The notes: a model not told the origin generated them from the letters alone. Shown: positions 52,757 to 62,091, counted from the first letter of the stretch. The stretch: DNA of 64,000 bases from Pelagisphaera sp964404745 (GCA_964404745.1 CAYOLG010000007.1:81807-145806); one strand, 5' to 3'. Program-made: numbers and translations.

Positions 52757-54823
52757 CTACCCGACGAACCAGGGCAGGAATACGAGGGCTACGACCGTCA
52801 TCAGCTTAATGAGAATATTGATGGACGGGCCAGAGGTATCTTTGAAAGGGTCGCCTACAGTATCGCCTACGACCGAGGCTTTGTGGGCATCGGAACCTTT
52901 TCCCCCTTCATGGCCTTCTTCGATGTACTTCTTCGCATTGTCCCAAACGCCGCCGGAATTGGCCATGAAGATAGCCAGCATGACGCCGGAGACGAGAGCG
53001 CCGGCTAGGAGACCGCCCAGCATTTGAGCTCCAAATAGTTTCCCGATAAGTACGGGAATCGTCACCGCCATTAGTCCCGGAGCGATCATATGTTTCAACG
53101 ATCCTTTTGTGGATATTTCCACGCACCTCGCGGCATCCGGAGGATTTTTGCCCTCGAGGATTCCCGGTATTTCCCGAAATTGACGGCGTATCTCCTCAAC
53201 CATGTGATTGGCGGCCTTCCCCACGGCTCGCATGGTCATGGCGCTAAACAAGAAGGGTAGCAGTCCACCGACCAGTAGACCGATCATGACATCGGTGCTG
53301 TTGATGTTCAATGTTAAGGTGCCTGGCCCATCCACAGCTTTTTCGCAATAGGCATTGAAGAGGGCCAAAGCCGTCAGGGCAGCCGATCCAATCGCGAATC
53401 CTTTGCCTACGGCGGCGGTGGTATTCCCTACCGCGTCGAGAGCGTCGGTACGCTTTCTCACCTCTTCAGGCAGCGCGGCCATTTCTGCCATGCCGCCAGC
53501 GTTGTCCGCTACCGGCCCGTAAGCGTCCACTCCGAGAGAGATTCCGAGGGTGGAAAGCATCCCAACAGCGGATATGGCTACCCCATAGACGCCTGCTTGG
53601 GCGGAAGCGAAATAGATTGCGGAACAAATCAGCAGAACTGGCAAAGCTACCGATTCCATACCAGTGGCAATGCCGTGGATAATGTTTGTCGCGGTCCCCG
53701 TTTTCGATTGAGCGGCAATGTATTGAGCCGGTTTCGCTTCCTTGGCTGTGTAGTATTCAGTGGCCTTGCCGATCGCCACTCCAGCAATCAATCCGGATAG
53801 AATGGCCCAAAATAGGTTCATGCCTGCAATTGATTTCCCGTCGAGAGCCAGTCCTTCAAAATCGAATACGAAAGAAACGAGCGCGAAGGTGCCGACCATC
53901 ATAACTACAGAGGCGACGAGCAAGCCTCTAAACAAGGCCCCATGGAGAGCGGATTCGCTTTTAGCTTTGACGAAGTAGCTGCCGATAGCCGAGGAGATTA
54001 TGCCGCAAGCGGATACTGCCAAAGGAAGCAGGACCACCGAGGAGATGTTCTCCTGCCCTATGAACAGTGCGGCCCCCAGAGTCATGGCGGCGATGATGGA
54101 GCCTACATAGGATTCGAATAAGTCGGCTCCCATGCCGGCGACATCGCCTACGTTGTCACCCACGTTGTCGGCGATGGTGCCCGGATTGCGGGGATCGTCC
54201 TCGGGAATACCAGCCTCGACTTTGCCGACCAGGTCCGAACCAACATCGGCCGCTTTGGTGAAAATGCCTCCGCCGACACGAGCGAAGAGAGCAATAGATG
54301 AGGCTCCAAAGCTGAAACCAAGCACTTGCTCGAGAACGTGTTCGTTGATGGGACCCGCGCCCTGATAGATTAGGGTAAGCACGGTGATCCCTAGCAGTCC
54401 TAATCCGACAACGCAGAAACCCATAACCAGGCCAGAATTAAAAGATATGCCTAGTGCATCTTGGACGCTCTTGCGGGCCGCTTGGGTGGTTCTAACTGCA
54501 GCGCGAGTAGCCGTATGCATGCCAAAGAATCCAGCTAGGCCGGAGGCTGCCGCCCCGCAAACAAAAGCGATCGCCGTCTTGATTCCCAATCCCAGTTCGG
54601 CGGGGGACGTCGCGATGGCGATAAAGACGACGGCAACGAAGACCGCGAGCCAGGTGTACTCTGCTTTGAGAAAGGCGAAAGCGCCTTCCTGTATGCGCTT
54701 GGCAATATCGTGCATCTCGCCGCTGCCTTCATCCCGTTTCATTATTGAGCGGAATTTGATGAAGGCGAAAACGAGAGCTAGGAGTGAGATGCCAATCGGA
54801 ATGGTTAGGTGGGCCGATGTCAT
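52757..54823 (-). CDS. hppA: Membrane-bound ion-pumping pyrophosphatase, K+-dependent type
   Basis: 688 residues, about 16 membrane helices. The PPi-binding signature is intact: FTKAADVGSDLVGKVEAGIP, DDPRNPGTIADNVGDNVGD, and near the C-terminus the second acidic cluster (DAHKASVVGDTVGDPFKDTSGP). It hydrolyses pyrophosphate to pump H+ and/or Na+ across the inner membrane. The segment GNTTAAVGKG has Ala where K+-independent enzymes have Lys (GNTTKA), so it should belong to the K+-dependent subfamily, which includes Na+ pumps. It converges with the sulfatase at 51274 across a family C repeat. Useful in organisms that recover energy from biosynthetic PPi. Confidence 0.95.
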   Translation of the reverse strand: MTSAHLTIPIGISLLALVFAFIKFRSIMKRDEGSGEMHDIAKRIQEGAFAFLKAEYTWLAVFVAVVFIAIATSPAELGLGIKTAIAFVCGAAASGLAGFFGMHTATRAAVRTTQAARKSVQDALGISFNSGLVMGFCVVGLGLLGITVLTLIYQGAGPINEHVLEQVLGFSFGASSIALFARVGGGIFTKAADVGSDLVGKVEAGIPEDDPRNPGTIADNVGDNVGDVAGMGADLFESYVGSIIAAMTLGAALFIGQENISSVVLLPLAVSACGIISSAIGSYFVKAKSESALHGALFRGLLVASVVMMVGTFALVSFVFDFEGLALDGKSIAGMNLFWAILSGLIAGVAIGKATEYYTAKEAKPAQYIAAQSKTGTATNIIHGIATGMESVALPVLLICSAIYFASAQAGVYGVAISAVGMLSTLGISLGVDAYGPVADNAGGMAEMAALPEEVRKRTDALDAVGNTTAAVGKGFAIGSAALTALALFNAYCEKAVDGPGTLTLNINSTDVMIGLLVGGLLPFLFSAMTMRAVGKAANHMVEEIRRQFREIPGILEGKNPPDAARCVEISTKGSLKHMIAPGLMAVTIPVLIGKLFGAQMLGGLLAGALVSGVMLAIFMANSGGVWDNAKKYIEEGHEGGKGSDAHKASVVGDTVGDPFKDTSGPSINILIKLMTVVALVFLPWFVG

Positions 54824-55129
54824 AGGATGATTTTTCGGTATGAAGGGGCTTGAATTCTAAACGATAAATAAACGCTTGTACGCTTAAACGGTCTCCGAGA
54901 AAGGCCCAAATCGGACTCTGCCTTTGGGTTTTTGCGGGGGCGACTTTAAATCTAGCGAATTGGCGTATTCGTAAAGGCTAGGCATAAGCGATAGGTTGAG
55001 TCGCAAGCTGGGTTCAGTCAAGGAGTTGCGGAAGCGAATGCAAGGGTTTACAAAAAAATCGCGTCAGATGATTAACCAAAAAGTGTCACGCGTAGTGTGT
55101 TTACTGGATACAGTAGTTAGATTCCTGAT
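54824..55129. other. Intergenic region upstream of hppA
   Basis: 306 bases. A hairpin CCCAAA...TTTGGG followed by TTTTT lies near 54907-54936 in + orientation, but no + strand gene ends upstream, so its role is unclear. The rest should contain the hppA promoter. No coding frame is supported. Confidence 0.4.
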
Positions 55130-56326
55130 TTAGTCGGTTGGTCTGACGAGGTGGTTCCAGTAGATGATGACATTCTTGGTGCTTCGTCCTGAGGCAATAA
55201 TATCGAGTCGGCCATCGGCGTTCAGGTCGGCAATTTTGAGGTCCTCGCAAGCCATGTTATCGTCATCGATGGGGCTGATGTCCCATCGTCCTTCTGCGTT
55301 GGGGGCGTAGAGGCGAATGCCGACCCGACCGCGAGAATCACGATTTCTCCATCCGGCCACGACTTGCAGGGACCCGTTCCCTAGCATATCGGCGATGGCA
55401 ATGGCGTGCCCTTGATGTAGCCGGTTGTCCAGCACGGTCCGTTTCCAGACGCCAGCATCGTGTTGCTCGTAGTAGACGACGTTGTTTCCGTGCATGGGCT
55501 CGATGGCGGCTACAATTGCAGGAGATCCATCTTCACGGAGTTTCCCGACTCGCAATTCTCCTGGAGCTCTATCCATGCCAGAGAGCTCAGTAGATCTCCA
55601 CCCATCGCTAGTCGAGGCGGCTAGCCGAAAGCCTTCGGCTCCGCCAAGCAGCAAGCTTTGCCCTTCGGAGGCAGTCGTTTCAAAAATGTCGAAATTGTGA
55701 GTTTTGCGTAGGTTGTCATCGATCAACCGTCGCTTCCAATCCGATCGATAGGGATCGGCTCCGGCGTCGTAAGCGAAGATACGGGAACCGTTCTCCCCGG
55801 CTCCTACCTTGTTTCCGCGACCGTGCAGGGGAACGACGACTAGGGAGTAGCTACTATTTCCCCTAGCCCAGCCCATCCGATGAGTGGTGGGATCGTGAGG
55901 CAGTTTTACTGGCTCTATGCGGCCCAGTGACCCTACAAACCAAACGCCACCGGACTTTTCTTCGCTTACGGTTTCGCCAGGATTCCAATTGGTGCCAACA
56001 GCCACTTCGACTTTGCCGTCGCCATCGAGGTCTTCGGCGGCGATGCAAACATTGTCTCTCATGGAGTCCTGGTTCTGAGACGTGGCTAAGGTCCAAAAGA
56101 GATGCTTCTCCCAGGAGGGGTTTTCGTACCAGACGAAATCCTCCTTGTCCGCCAAGACGATGTCGTCATCCCCATCGCCATCTACGTCGCCGATCGCTAG
56201 GCCGTATCCGATTTGAATGTCGGCGTCGATTGTTTGAGCGATAAAATGCTGGCCAGGTTCGGCCAAAGACATCGATACTAGGAAGGTTGCCATAGAGGCA
56301 ATACGGCTAATGGGGAACGGGATCAT
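55130..56326 (-). CDS. Secreted FG-GAP/VCBS-repeat protein
   Basis: 398 residues with a signal peptide (about 1-22). Several beta-propeller-type repeats carry the calcium-loop pattern DxDxDGxxD: GDVDGDGDDDIVLAD (about 46), EDLDGDGKVEVAVG (about 98) and ADLNADGRLDIIASG (about 368), with weaker copies between (IADMLGNGSLQVVAG). Such proteins form integrin-like propellers that bind surfaces, other proteins or sugars; no catalytic motif is seen. It is common in verrucomicrobial and planctomycete sugar-degradation loci. It lies downstream of a PHP-domain gene on the same strand, 278 bases apart, so operon membership is uncertain. Confidence 0.85.
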   Translation of the reverse strand: MIPFPISRIASMATFLVSMSLAEPGQHFIAQTIDADIQIGYGLAIGDVDGDGDDDIVLADKEDFVWYENPSWEKHLFWTLATSQNQDSMRDNVCIAAEDLDGDGKVEVAVGTNWNPGETVSEEKSGGVWFVGSLGRIEPVKLPHDPTTHRMGWARGNSSYSLVVVPLHGRGNKVGAGENGSRIFAYDAGADPYRSDWKRRLIDDNLRKTHNFDIFETTASEGQSLLLGGAEGFRLAASTSDGWRSTELSGMDRAPGELRVGKLREDGSPAIVAAIEPMHGNNVVYYEQHDAGVWKRTVLDNRLHQGHAIAIADMLGNGSLQVVAGWRNRDSRGRVGIRLYAPNAEGRWDISPIDDDNMACEDLKIADLNADGRLDIIASGRSTKNVIIYWNHLVRPTD

Positions 56327-56604
56327 GAGAATATGGCGGCAGTTTCTCTTTCAAGTTGTAACGGAAAATGGCATCGAGCAACGATATTGGCAGATTCGTT
56401 GGGGCGAATCTGCAATTGGTAGCGGCCTAACTCCGAGCGGCCATCTATAACATTCGTGTTTAACGGAATCCTTCGACACCGTTGAAACTTTCTTTGTTCT
56501 GCATTGGGCTAAACGAGACCAGGCCACTAGCTCTCTTGTCTCTAGATCTCTATTGTGGCTCCTCGGAGATCGGCCGCTCCCTACTTATCAACTCTGAACC
56601 CTGC

Positions 56605-58137
56605 CTACCTAATGAATATCGGCGAGCTCCAAGCCCATTGGTCGTTCAACTGTCGGACGCGCACGTAGTAGCTGTCGCCAGGCTCAGCAGTATCGTTCCA
56701 CTGGATGTTCCAGTCAAACTCGTGGGTCAGTGGAGCGCGGTGGAAGCGGTAAGCAGGCGAGTCGATTCCGCTCAGATGGCCGGTGCGAGCCCCTTCAATC
56801 AAGCGCGACAATGGCATCGATACGTATTGTCCATTGATCTCCGCCTGAACCGTTCCCGAGATGGGCATCTCAACCTCAACGCAAATGCCCTGGGAGGCGT
56901 TTGTGGCATTGTTGGGATTGCTTCGCGTAACGGTTTTCAAGCTTATGTTCCGATCGTCGGCTCGGCACCATGTCGACTCGTAAAACCCGGACTCCGAATT
57001 ATCGCCTTCTACAGGAGAAACCACTTCGCGACCTCGGAATCTCGGTTCGACCCGTCTGATCGTCCCATTATCAACGCCGAGTTTCACATTCCACTCCACT
57101 GCTTTGTTTCGCTCTCCCCACCCGAGTTCCAGATAGATAATCGTATGAATCGTATCGCTGTTTCGGTGACCGCTCTCAAAGTCGACTTGGGAGCTCCTGT
57201 GGGATAGTTTACCGTTTTTCACGATGTCCACATAATCTAGTGGCCCGGCTCCCTGTACGCGAATATCGAAGTCGCAGGGTCCGCGTTGCTCGAGAACGGA
57301 TCCCATTGGTTCTCCATTGAGGGAAAACTCCAAGCGGATTCGATCGCCCGTCAAAGCATAGAGTCTCCTCTCTTTTAGGGCATCCCAAATCGAATCTCGG
57401 TCATTGCCTTTCGACCAGAGACCCGTCACGCCATGCCCATAGCTGCCTGGATGTCCGCTGTGGTGATCCGTATGTCCGGAAAAACCGAATATGTGGCCCT
57501 GCTGCAAACCGTAATGAACGGAGCTTTCCCAATCTGAACCGCCCATGGAATGGAGAAAAGGCCGCGTATTATCGCTCGATTCCGAACATCCATGCATGGA
57601 GATGATCTCGGCAAAGGGGCTCCATTTGCAATCGAACGTTTCCCAATTAACCCCGCGTGTGCCCCGGCGGTAACCGATATGATGGGCGAAAGCCAAAGCG
57701 TCGACGCCTTCATTTTCCAGGTCTAACAAGCGCCTGTGTAGATCGGGAATGCTGTCGGCGTAAATGATTTCGCCGCTCAGGCGCTTGTAGATTATGGTCC
57801 GGTCTCCGTCGGCGTTGGAATGAATCTCAAAGCCGGGAAAAACCGTGAAGGAGCCCTTCTGATCGTAGGCCTTAAGCGTATCCATCATTTTGGGCCAATC
57901 TCGTTTCAGTTTGGCAAACCCCTCAATGTGGAAATCTATGATATACTGTATCCGCTCATCAGGCTCGGGCATATCCGGCCAGTGCGCGTGTCCCGTTATG
58001 GAACAGAAGTCCAGCTGCTCCCGAGCGTTCTTTAGAGCGTCTTCCAATGATCCATGGCCGTAAGAAAGGGCGCAGTGATTATGGAGGTCGCCAAATAGAA
58101 GCACCCTATCGGCGTAGAAATTGGAATGTGTTGTCAT
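56605..58137 (-). CDS. PHP-type metal-dependent hydrolase with C-terminal beta domain
   Basis: 510 residues. The N-terminal two-thirds has PHP/DUF3604-like metal-binding signatures: LFGDLHNHC with SYGHGSLEDAL (residues about 14-32), ITGHAHWPD, FPGFEIHS, ALAFAHHIGY and FSGHTDHHSGHPGS. The C-terminal third (about 290-510) is beta-rich with no known motif. PHP enzymes hydrolyse phosphoesters or related bonds with two or three metal ions; what this member acts on is unknown. There is no signal peptide. Neighbours on the same strand are a Gfo/Idh oxidoreductase upstream and the FG-GAP protein downstream, suggesting sugar metabolism. Confidence 0.82.
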   Translation of the reverse strand: MTTHSNFYADRVLLFGDLHNHCALSYGHGSLEDALKNAREQLDFCSITGHAHWPDMPEPDERIQYIIDFHIEGFAKLKRDWPKMMDTLKAYDQKGSFTVFPGFEIHSNADGDRTIIYKRLSGEIIYADSIPDLHRRLLDLENEGVDALAFAHHIGYRRGTRGVNWETFDCKWSPFAEIISMHGCSESSDNTRPFLHSMGGSDWESSVHYGLQQGHIFGFSGHTDHHSGHPGSYGHGVTGLWSKGNDRDSIWDALKERRLYALTGDRIRLEFSLNGEPMGSVLEQRGPCDFDIRVQGAGPLDYVDIVKNGKLSHRSSQVDFESGHRNSDTIHTIIYLELGWGERNKAVEWNVKLGVDNGTIRRVEPRFRGREVVSPVEGDNSESGFYESTWCRADDRNISLKTVTRSNPNNATNASQGICVEVEMPISGTVQAEINGQYVSMPLSRLIEGARTGHLSGIDSPAYRFHRAPLTHEFDWNIQWNDTAEPGDSYYVRVRQLNDQWAWSSPIFIR

Positions 58138-58237
58138 AATTCTATGCTCTCAATTCCCACGAATAACCTCGAGATGAATTTCTATGCGATCGTGAGTATG
58201 CAACGAAGCCAAATGCGGATCGATAGAGAACTACTTT

Positions 58238-58321
58238 AACCACCGATAAACGCAGATCTAAACTGATGAATTGAGATTCCTTAATTGAAATATCAGTGTT
58301 CATCGGTGCACATCAGTGGTT
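58238..58321. repeat. Inverted repeat of the AACCACNGAT type
   Basis: Starts AACCACCGATAAACGCAGAT and ends CATCGGTGCACATCAGTGGTT, reverse complements with few mismatches, inner CTGAT/ATCAG also pairing. The 'CCAC.GAT..ACACNGAT' pattern recurs in many unrelated bacterial genomes. It lies between two minus-strand genes. Confidence 0.75.
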
Positions 58322-58345
58322 GAGTAATCGCAGAGGGTATCAGGA

Positions 58346-59560
58346 TTAGATATTCCTTAAGGCTCCGCCCACTTTGAACGAATCGCGGGCGACGCACACC
58401 ATTTCCAAGGATCTCAATCCATCCTGGGCATCGCAGACTGGTTCGGCCCCTTGGCAAAAGGCGCTAAGCTGACGCACGAGCTCTTTGTCAGCCCCGTAGT
58501 GGGAGGATTCGAAATCCGCTCCCCCGGCAAAGAAGGTATCGGTTTCTTTGCCGAAATTCGTGTAGCTTCGAATTATTCCATCGGATCGGGACAAGACCAG
58601 TCGTCCAGAGTCGCCCACCAATTCTAGCGTTTCGCCGTCCGGCGCGAGAGGACCGAAAATGGTGAAGAACAAATTTCCAACGACTCCTTGGCCGAGCTGC
58701 ATATTGACGCTGCCGAAATCCTCCACGTCGTTATCCGGACTGAATACGCAGGCATCTTGAATGGAACGTTCGTCATCGGGATTACGCGTATTGACGAAAT
58801 CGCTACTGACTGTCTCTTTGCTCTCTTCCAAAACCTTCGAGCGGCGATAAGGGCATTCTCGGTCGCAATCGCGACATCGAGCCGGGGCGGTCGGGTCCGG
58901 TTTGAAAACGCCCGAACGCCCGCCAAAGGCGCTCATGGAGAGGCAGTCCGAGCCGGCCATCCAGCGGAAAACATCGAAGTGATGGCTGCATTTGTCATTG
59001 AGAGGCCCGCCCGACCATTCGATTTTGCGATGCCAGCCTTGCAGATAGCGGCTGTAGGGAATGATAGACCTGAGCAGAATCATTTGCAGCGAGCCGACCG
59101 CCCCCGCGTCTAGCAATTCCTTCAATTTGATCCAAGAGGCCTCATAGCGACGGGTAAAGCCCATCAGAAGCCGGTTGCCTGTCTTCTGTTCTGCCTCGGC
59201 AATCGCGTGGGCGTCGTCCAAAGAGACGGAGATAGGCTTGTCTAGATAGACCTTTTTGCCCGATGCCAAAGCCGCCAAAGCGTGTTGGCGATGGGCATCG
59301 GTGTGGGAGGTGATAATGATCAGATCAATCGATTCATCGCCCAGAATTTCTCTAAAGTCCTGGCAGCTTCGCACCGACGCTTCGCGTCCTAGCTCAGCGT
59401 AGCGCTTCTCGATTTCTCCGGCTGCATAGTCGGAACTCTCCTGGGAGCGATTAGCCACCGCCGCGATTTCCAATCCGCACTCCTCCCGCTGGTCGACCAT
59501 ATTAAATCCGATATGATGCAGGCCTCTGGCCCCGCATCCGATAATACCTACTTTCTTCAT
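58346..59560 (-). CDS. Gfo/Idh/MocA family oxidoreductase with Cys cluster (cytoplasmic)
   Basis: 404 residues with no signal peptide. Rossmann start VGIIGCGARGLHH, the family YLDKPIS (Lys of the EKP motif) and GGPLNDKCSHHFDVFRW, with the substrate His. A CRDCDRECPY cluster about residue 233 (C-x2-C-x3-C) is a probable structural metal site found in one branch of the family. It catalyses NAD(P)-dependent oxidation/reduction of a sugar or inositol. Downstream of a nucleoside-permease-like MFS gene (133-base gap with a family B repeat) and upstream of the PHP gene; together they may import and oxidise a sugar or nucleoside-like compound. Confidence 0.92.
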   Translation of the reverse strand: MKKVGIIGCGARGLHHIGFNMVDQREECGLEIAAVANRSQESSDYAAGEIEKRYAELGREASVRSCQDFREILGDESIDLIIITSHTDAHRQHALAALASGKKVYLDKPISVSLDDAHAIAEAEQKTGNRLLMGFTRRYEASWIKLKELLDAGAVGSLQMILLRSIIPYSRYLQGWHRKIEWSGGPLNDKCSHHFDVFRWMAGSDCLSMSAFGGRSGVFKPDPTAPARCRDCDRECPYRRSKVLEESKETVSSDFVNTRNPDDERSIQDACVFSPDNDVEDFGSVNMQLGQGVVGNLFFTIFGPLAPDGETLELVGDSGRLVLSRSDGIIRSYTNFGKETDTFFAGGADFESSHYGADKELVRQLSAFCQGAEPVCDAQDGLRSLEMVCVARDSFKVGGALRNI

Positions 59561-59602
59561 TTGCCTATAGTCGTTTTAATTTGTTCCTAGAATGCTGTTA
59601 AA

Positions 59603-59666
59603 TGTAGGAACGGCTTTATGCCGCGATAATTGTCGAATCTGATCGCGGCTTAAAGCCGCTCCTACG
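59603..59666. repeat. Family B inverted repeat
   Basis: Arms TGTAGGAACGGCTTTATGCC and GGCTTAAAGCCGCTCCTACG with inner CGCGAT/GATCGCG. It lies between the MFS and Gfo/Idh genes, which makes a single tight operon less likely. Confidence 0.87.
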
Positions 59667-59693
59667 AGTTTCGCTAATTGTCACTCAACTTAC

Positions 59694-60926
59694 CTACCCA
59701 TCGACCTGATCCAAGTCGTATTTCTTTTTGTCTCGAAACCAGATGATAAAGAGGACGGTTATAATGGCGGTGATGACGCCCGTTGTATTGAAAATACCAC
59801 TCCAATTATAAAACGCGTCGCCCTCCCCCTCTTGATGAATAGAGGCAATGAATCCGGCTAAGTTGGACCCGAAAAATTTTCCGATCCCAAGAAAGACGAG
59901 CATGAACAAGCCTTGAGCGGCTCCGCGATAACGCTCCCCTGCTTTCAAATCGACGTAGATCGAGCCGGTTACATTGAAAAAGTCGTAGCATGCTCCATGA
60001 ATGAGGATTGAGAACAAGATAAGGAACTGGGCGTCGACAGAGATGCCAGCGAAGAGAAAGTAGCGAAGCGACCAGAAGGCCAGTCCCAGAGCCATCATCC
60101 ACTTCAAGCCGAGCCGGGCGATCATCCAAGGAACGAAAATCATGAATGCCGCCTCTGAAACTTGGCCCAAGGTCATTTTGCTCGCCACATTTTCAACCCC
60201 GATGTCGTTGAGGAACATATTGAAAAAGGCAAAGTACATCTGAATCGGTATGCCGATAAGCAAGCAGGCCCCTAGGAATACGGAAAAATTGGGGTCCTTG
60301 GCTAGCTTCAGAGCGTCGATGCCAATGACGTCTTTGAAATTAGTTTCCTTGCTCTTGTCTTTGATTGGGGTCGAAGGAAGCGTGAAATTGTAAAGGCCCA
60401 AAACGATGGAGGCTCCTGCCGACATCAAGAGCGGTACGGCTGTGGCTTCCACGCCGTCCACGAACTTTCCCAATATCAGATTCACGGACAATCCGGCTAA
60501 AACCCAGCCTATGGTTCCGAATACCCGCACGTAGGCGAAAAATTTTCGCGGCAGGTGATGAAATACGATAGAGTTGCAGAGAGCCTCTGTAGGTGTGTAG
60601 ACGATACAATAGGCAAATAGCGTCCAGAGGAAAGTCGTTGGACTCGTTACCTGGGAAAGCGCGAGCATCAGGAGTCCCGCTCCGATGTTGAGGGCTCCGA
60701 GCACGCGGTCGGTTGGAAAGAACCGGTCTGCCATCATTCCCACGAAGAAAGGCGAAATGATAGCGGCTATGCCGAAGAGGCTGTAGGAAAAGCCTACGAA
60801 CTCGCCCGGCTGCTCGAGCCCTTTGCCCAGATAGGTGCCCAAGGTAACGAACCAGGCTCCTCGGGTAAAGAACTGCAGCAGCATCATTAGCGAAAAGCGG
60901 GCTTGTTTCGATCGGGTTTCGTCCAT
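59694..60926 (-). CDS. MFS transporter, nucleoside:H+ symporter-like
   Basis: 410 residues, twelve likely membrane helices. The N-terminal half (LMMLLQFFTRGAWFVTLGTYL), the VYTPTEALCNSIVFHHL segment and the VRVFGTIGWVLAG block are typical of the NupG/XapB-type nucleoside permease family, which is also related to the LacY sugar permeases. In PVC bacteria such transporters often import sugars or modified sugars rather than nucleosides. It is the first of a minus-strand series with a Gfo/Idh oxidoreductase, so a sugar is the more likely cargo. The GMMADRFFP loop after helix 2 is intact. Confidence 0.9.
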   Translation of the reverse strand: MDETRSKQARFSLMMLLQFFTRGAWFVTLGTYLGKGLEQPGEFVGFSYSLFGIAAIISPFFVGMMADRFFPTDRVLGALNIGAGLLMLALSQVTSPTTFLWTLFAYCIVYTPTEALCNSIVFHHLPRKFFAYVRVFGTIGWVLAGLSVNLILGKFVDGVEATAVPLLMSAGASIVLGLYNFTLPSTPIKDKSKETNFKDVIGIDALKLAKDPNFSVFLGACLLIGIPIQMYFAFFNMFLNDIGVENVASKMTLGQVSEAAFMIFVPWMIARLGLKWMMALGLAFWSLRYFLFAGISVDAQFLILFSILIHGACYDFFNVTGSIYVDLKAGERYRGAAQGLFMLVFLGIGKFFGSNLAGFIASIHQEGEGDAFYNWSGIFNTTGVITAIITVLFIIWFRDKKKYDLDQVDG

Positions 60927-61033
60927 GGCGAGGGCTATCGGGGGCTAGTGTTTTGAGGCGAGCGCTCGATTGGATGCCGAATAAGCCTAGTCAGGCAAGG
61001 TTCTATTCGAGAAGGGATCATTCTGGTTTTTGC

Positions 61034-61096
61034 TAGGGAGGACCCGCTCGGTCCTCCGAAACGCGGAAACGGAGGACCGAGCCGGTCCTCCCTACC
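61034..61096. repeat. Complete family A hairpin unit
   Basis: Left arm TAGGGAGGACCCGCTCGGTC and right arm GGAGGACCGAGCCGGTCCTC, ending CTACC; spacer AAACGCGGAAA. It is one of the cleanest copies, located between the MFS gene and the rhomboid gene. Confidence 0.87.
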
Positions 61097-61140
61097 TTGA
61101 TCAGTGATCCGTAACTTGTTGCCGGGATCTCTTCTATCCG

Positions 61141-62058
61141 CTAGGCGAGCAAGGCCAGAATCCAGCTCCCTCCGATCACTACCCATGCTCCGAGAAGCAT
61201 TCCCTTCTGTACAACAGGGCTCATTTTGGCATGAAGCGATAGGAACGCGACGATTGCTGAGGCCGCCGACCCGTAGACAAAGGACCAGGAATGGGCGGCT
61301 ACATCGGTGGGAAAGTCCCCTCCCCCCATCCAGGCGAAAAGCAGGCATCCGCCTGAAAAAGGAACTAGCCAATCGCGGGTTTGCAGAGGCTCTCTCGACT
61401 TGAGGTAGATCCCAACCGGGAATCCGGTGAGCAATCCCAAGGCGGCGAATACGGCCGTCGAAGCGCCCAAGGAAAAATAGGGTAAGCCTGATTGGACAAC
61501 CGCATTGGTCAAATTGGACGCAGCGGACACAACGATGATCAAGAGCCAGGCGAAACCATTGCCCAGATAGCGAGCGCACAAATAGGTGAAAAGCCCGATC
61601 CCCATAAGATTCCCCGCCAAGTGGCCGAGGTCCGCGTGCAAAGTGATGGCAGTGATTATCCGCCAAAACTCTCCATTTTCCATGACCCCTATGCTGCTAT
61701 TCATCCCGATTTCCCGCAGAAAGGGAAACCTACCTTGGGCGGTGAATACGACGACCAGAAAAAGGCCGAAAAGAACGGTTGGAATCTTGCTCGTCGTTTT
61801 GGTTGGTAAATCGACCGATGGTGGCGGCCAGTAGCGGTTCTTTATGTCGGCGATCTGAACCTCCCGACGCAATATGTCCGCATGTCGCCTATCGACGAGG
61901 AGAACGAAATAATCCTCGTCTTCATGGATCCAGTAGGAATGGCCGGCCGCCATGACCGCCAGGCCCGCTTCATGGGCTCGCCTCGCCGTACGATATCTTC
62001 CCGCGGCGACAAAAGGGTAGTCGTCGCAAGGATCGTTGTGTTGGGATTGCGAGATCAT
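61141..62058 (-). CDS. Rhomboid family intramembrane serine protease
   Basis: 305 residues from ATG 62058; the longer upstream frame would run through a family A repeat and into the tag gene. A soluble N-terminal domain (about 1-90) is followed by six or more helices. The rhomboid signature is complete: HADLGHLAGN (His141, His146, Asn150), catalytic Ser200 in SLGAST and His256 in AAHSWSF. It cleaves transmembrane proteins within the inner membrane. The N-terminal domain (VAAGRYRTARRAHEAG ... WIHEDEDYFVLLVDRRHAD) resembles the DUF2007-like or GlpG N-terminal extension, but the match is loose. Substrates unknown. Confidence 0.9.
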   Translation of the reverse strand: MISQSQHNDPCDDYPFVAAGRYRTARRAHEAGLAVMAAGHSYWIHEDEDYFVLLVDRRHADILRREVQIADIKNRYWPPPSVDLPTKTTSKIPTVLFGLFLVVVFTAQGRFPFLREIGMNSSIGVMENGEFWRIITAITLHADLGHLAGNLMGIGLFTYLCARYLGNGFAWLLIIVVSAASNLTNAVVQSGLPYFSLGASTAVFAALGLLTGFPVGIYLKSREPLQTRDWLVPFSGGCLLFAWMGGGDFPTDVAAHSWSFVYGSAASAIVAFLSLHAKMSPVVQKGMLLGAWVVIGGSWILALLA

Positions 62059-62091
62059 GCCACTACTCGGAAGAAGATTGTGATGAATCAA

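Noticed and set aside
54907..54936. Hairpin CCCAAA/TTTGGG with T-run as an intrinsic terminator
   Set aside because: No + strand gene ends upstream, and on the minus strand the T-run is absent.
56482..57207. 241-residue open frame on the + strand
   Set aside because: It is antisense to the PHP-domain gene, which has clear metal-binding motifs.
60935..61666. 243-residue minus-strand frame
   Set aside because: It overlaps the rhomboid gene in another frame and crosses a family A repeat; the rhomboid frame carries the catalytic motifs.
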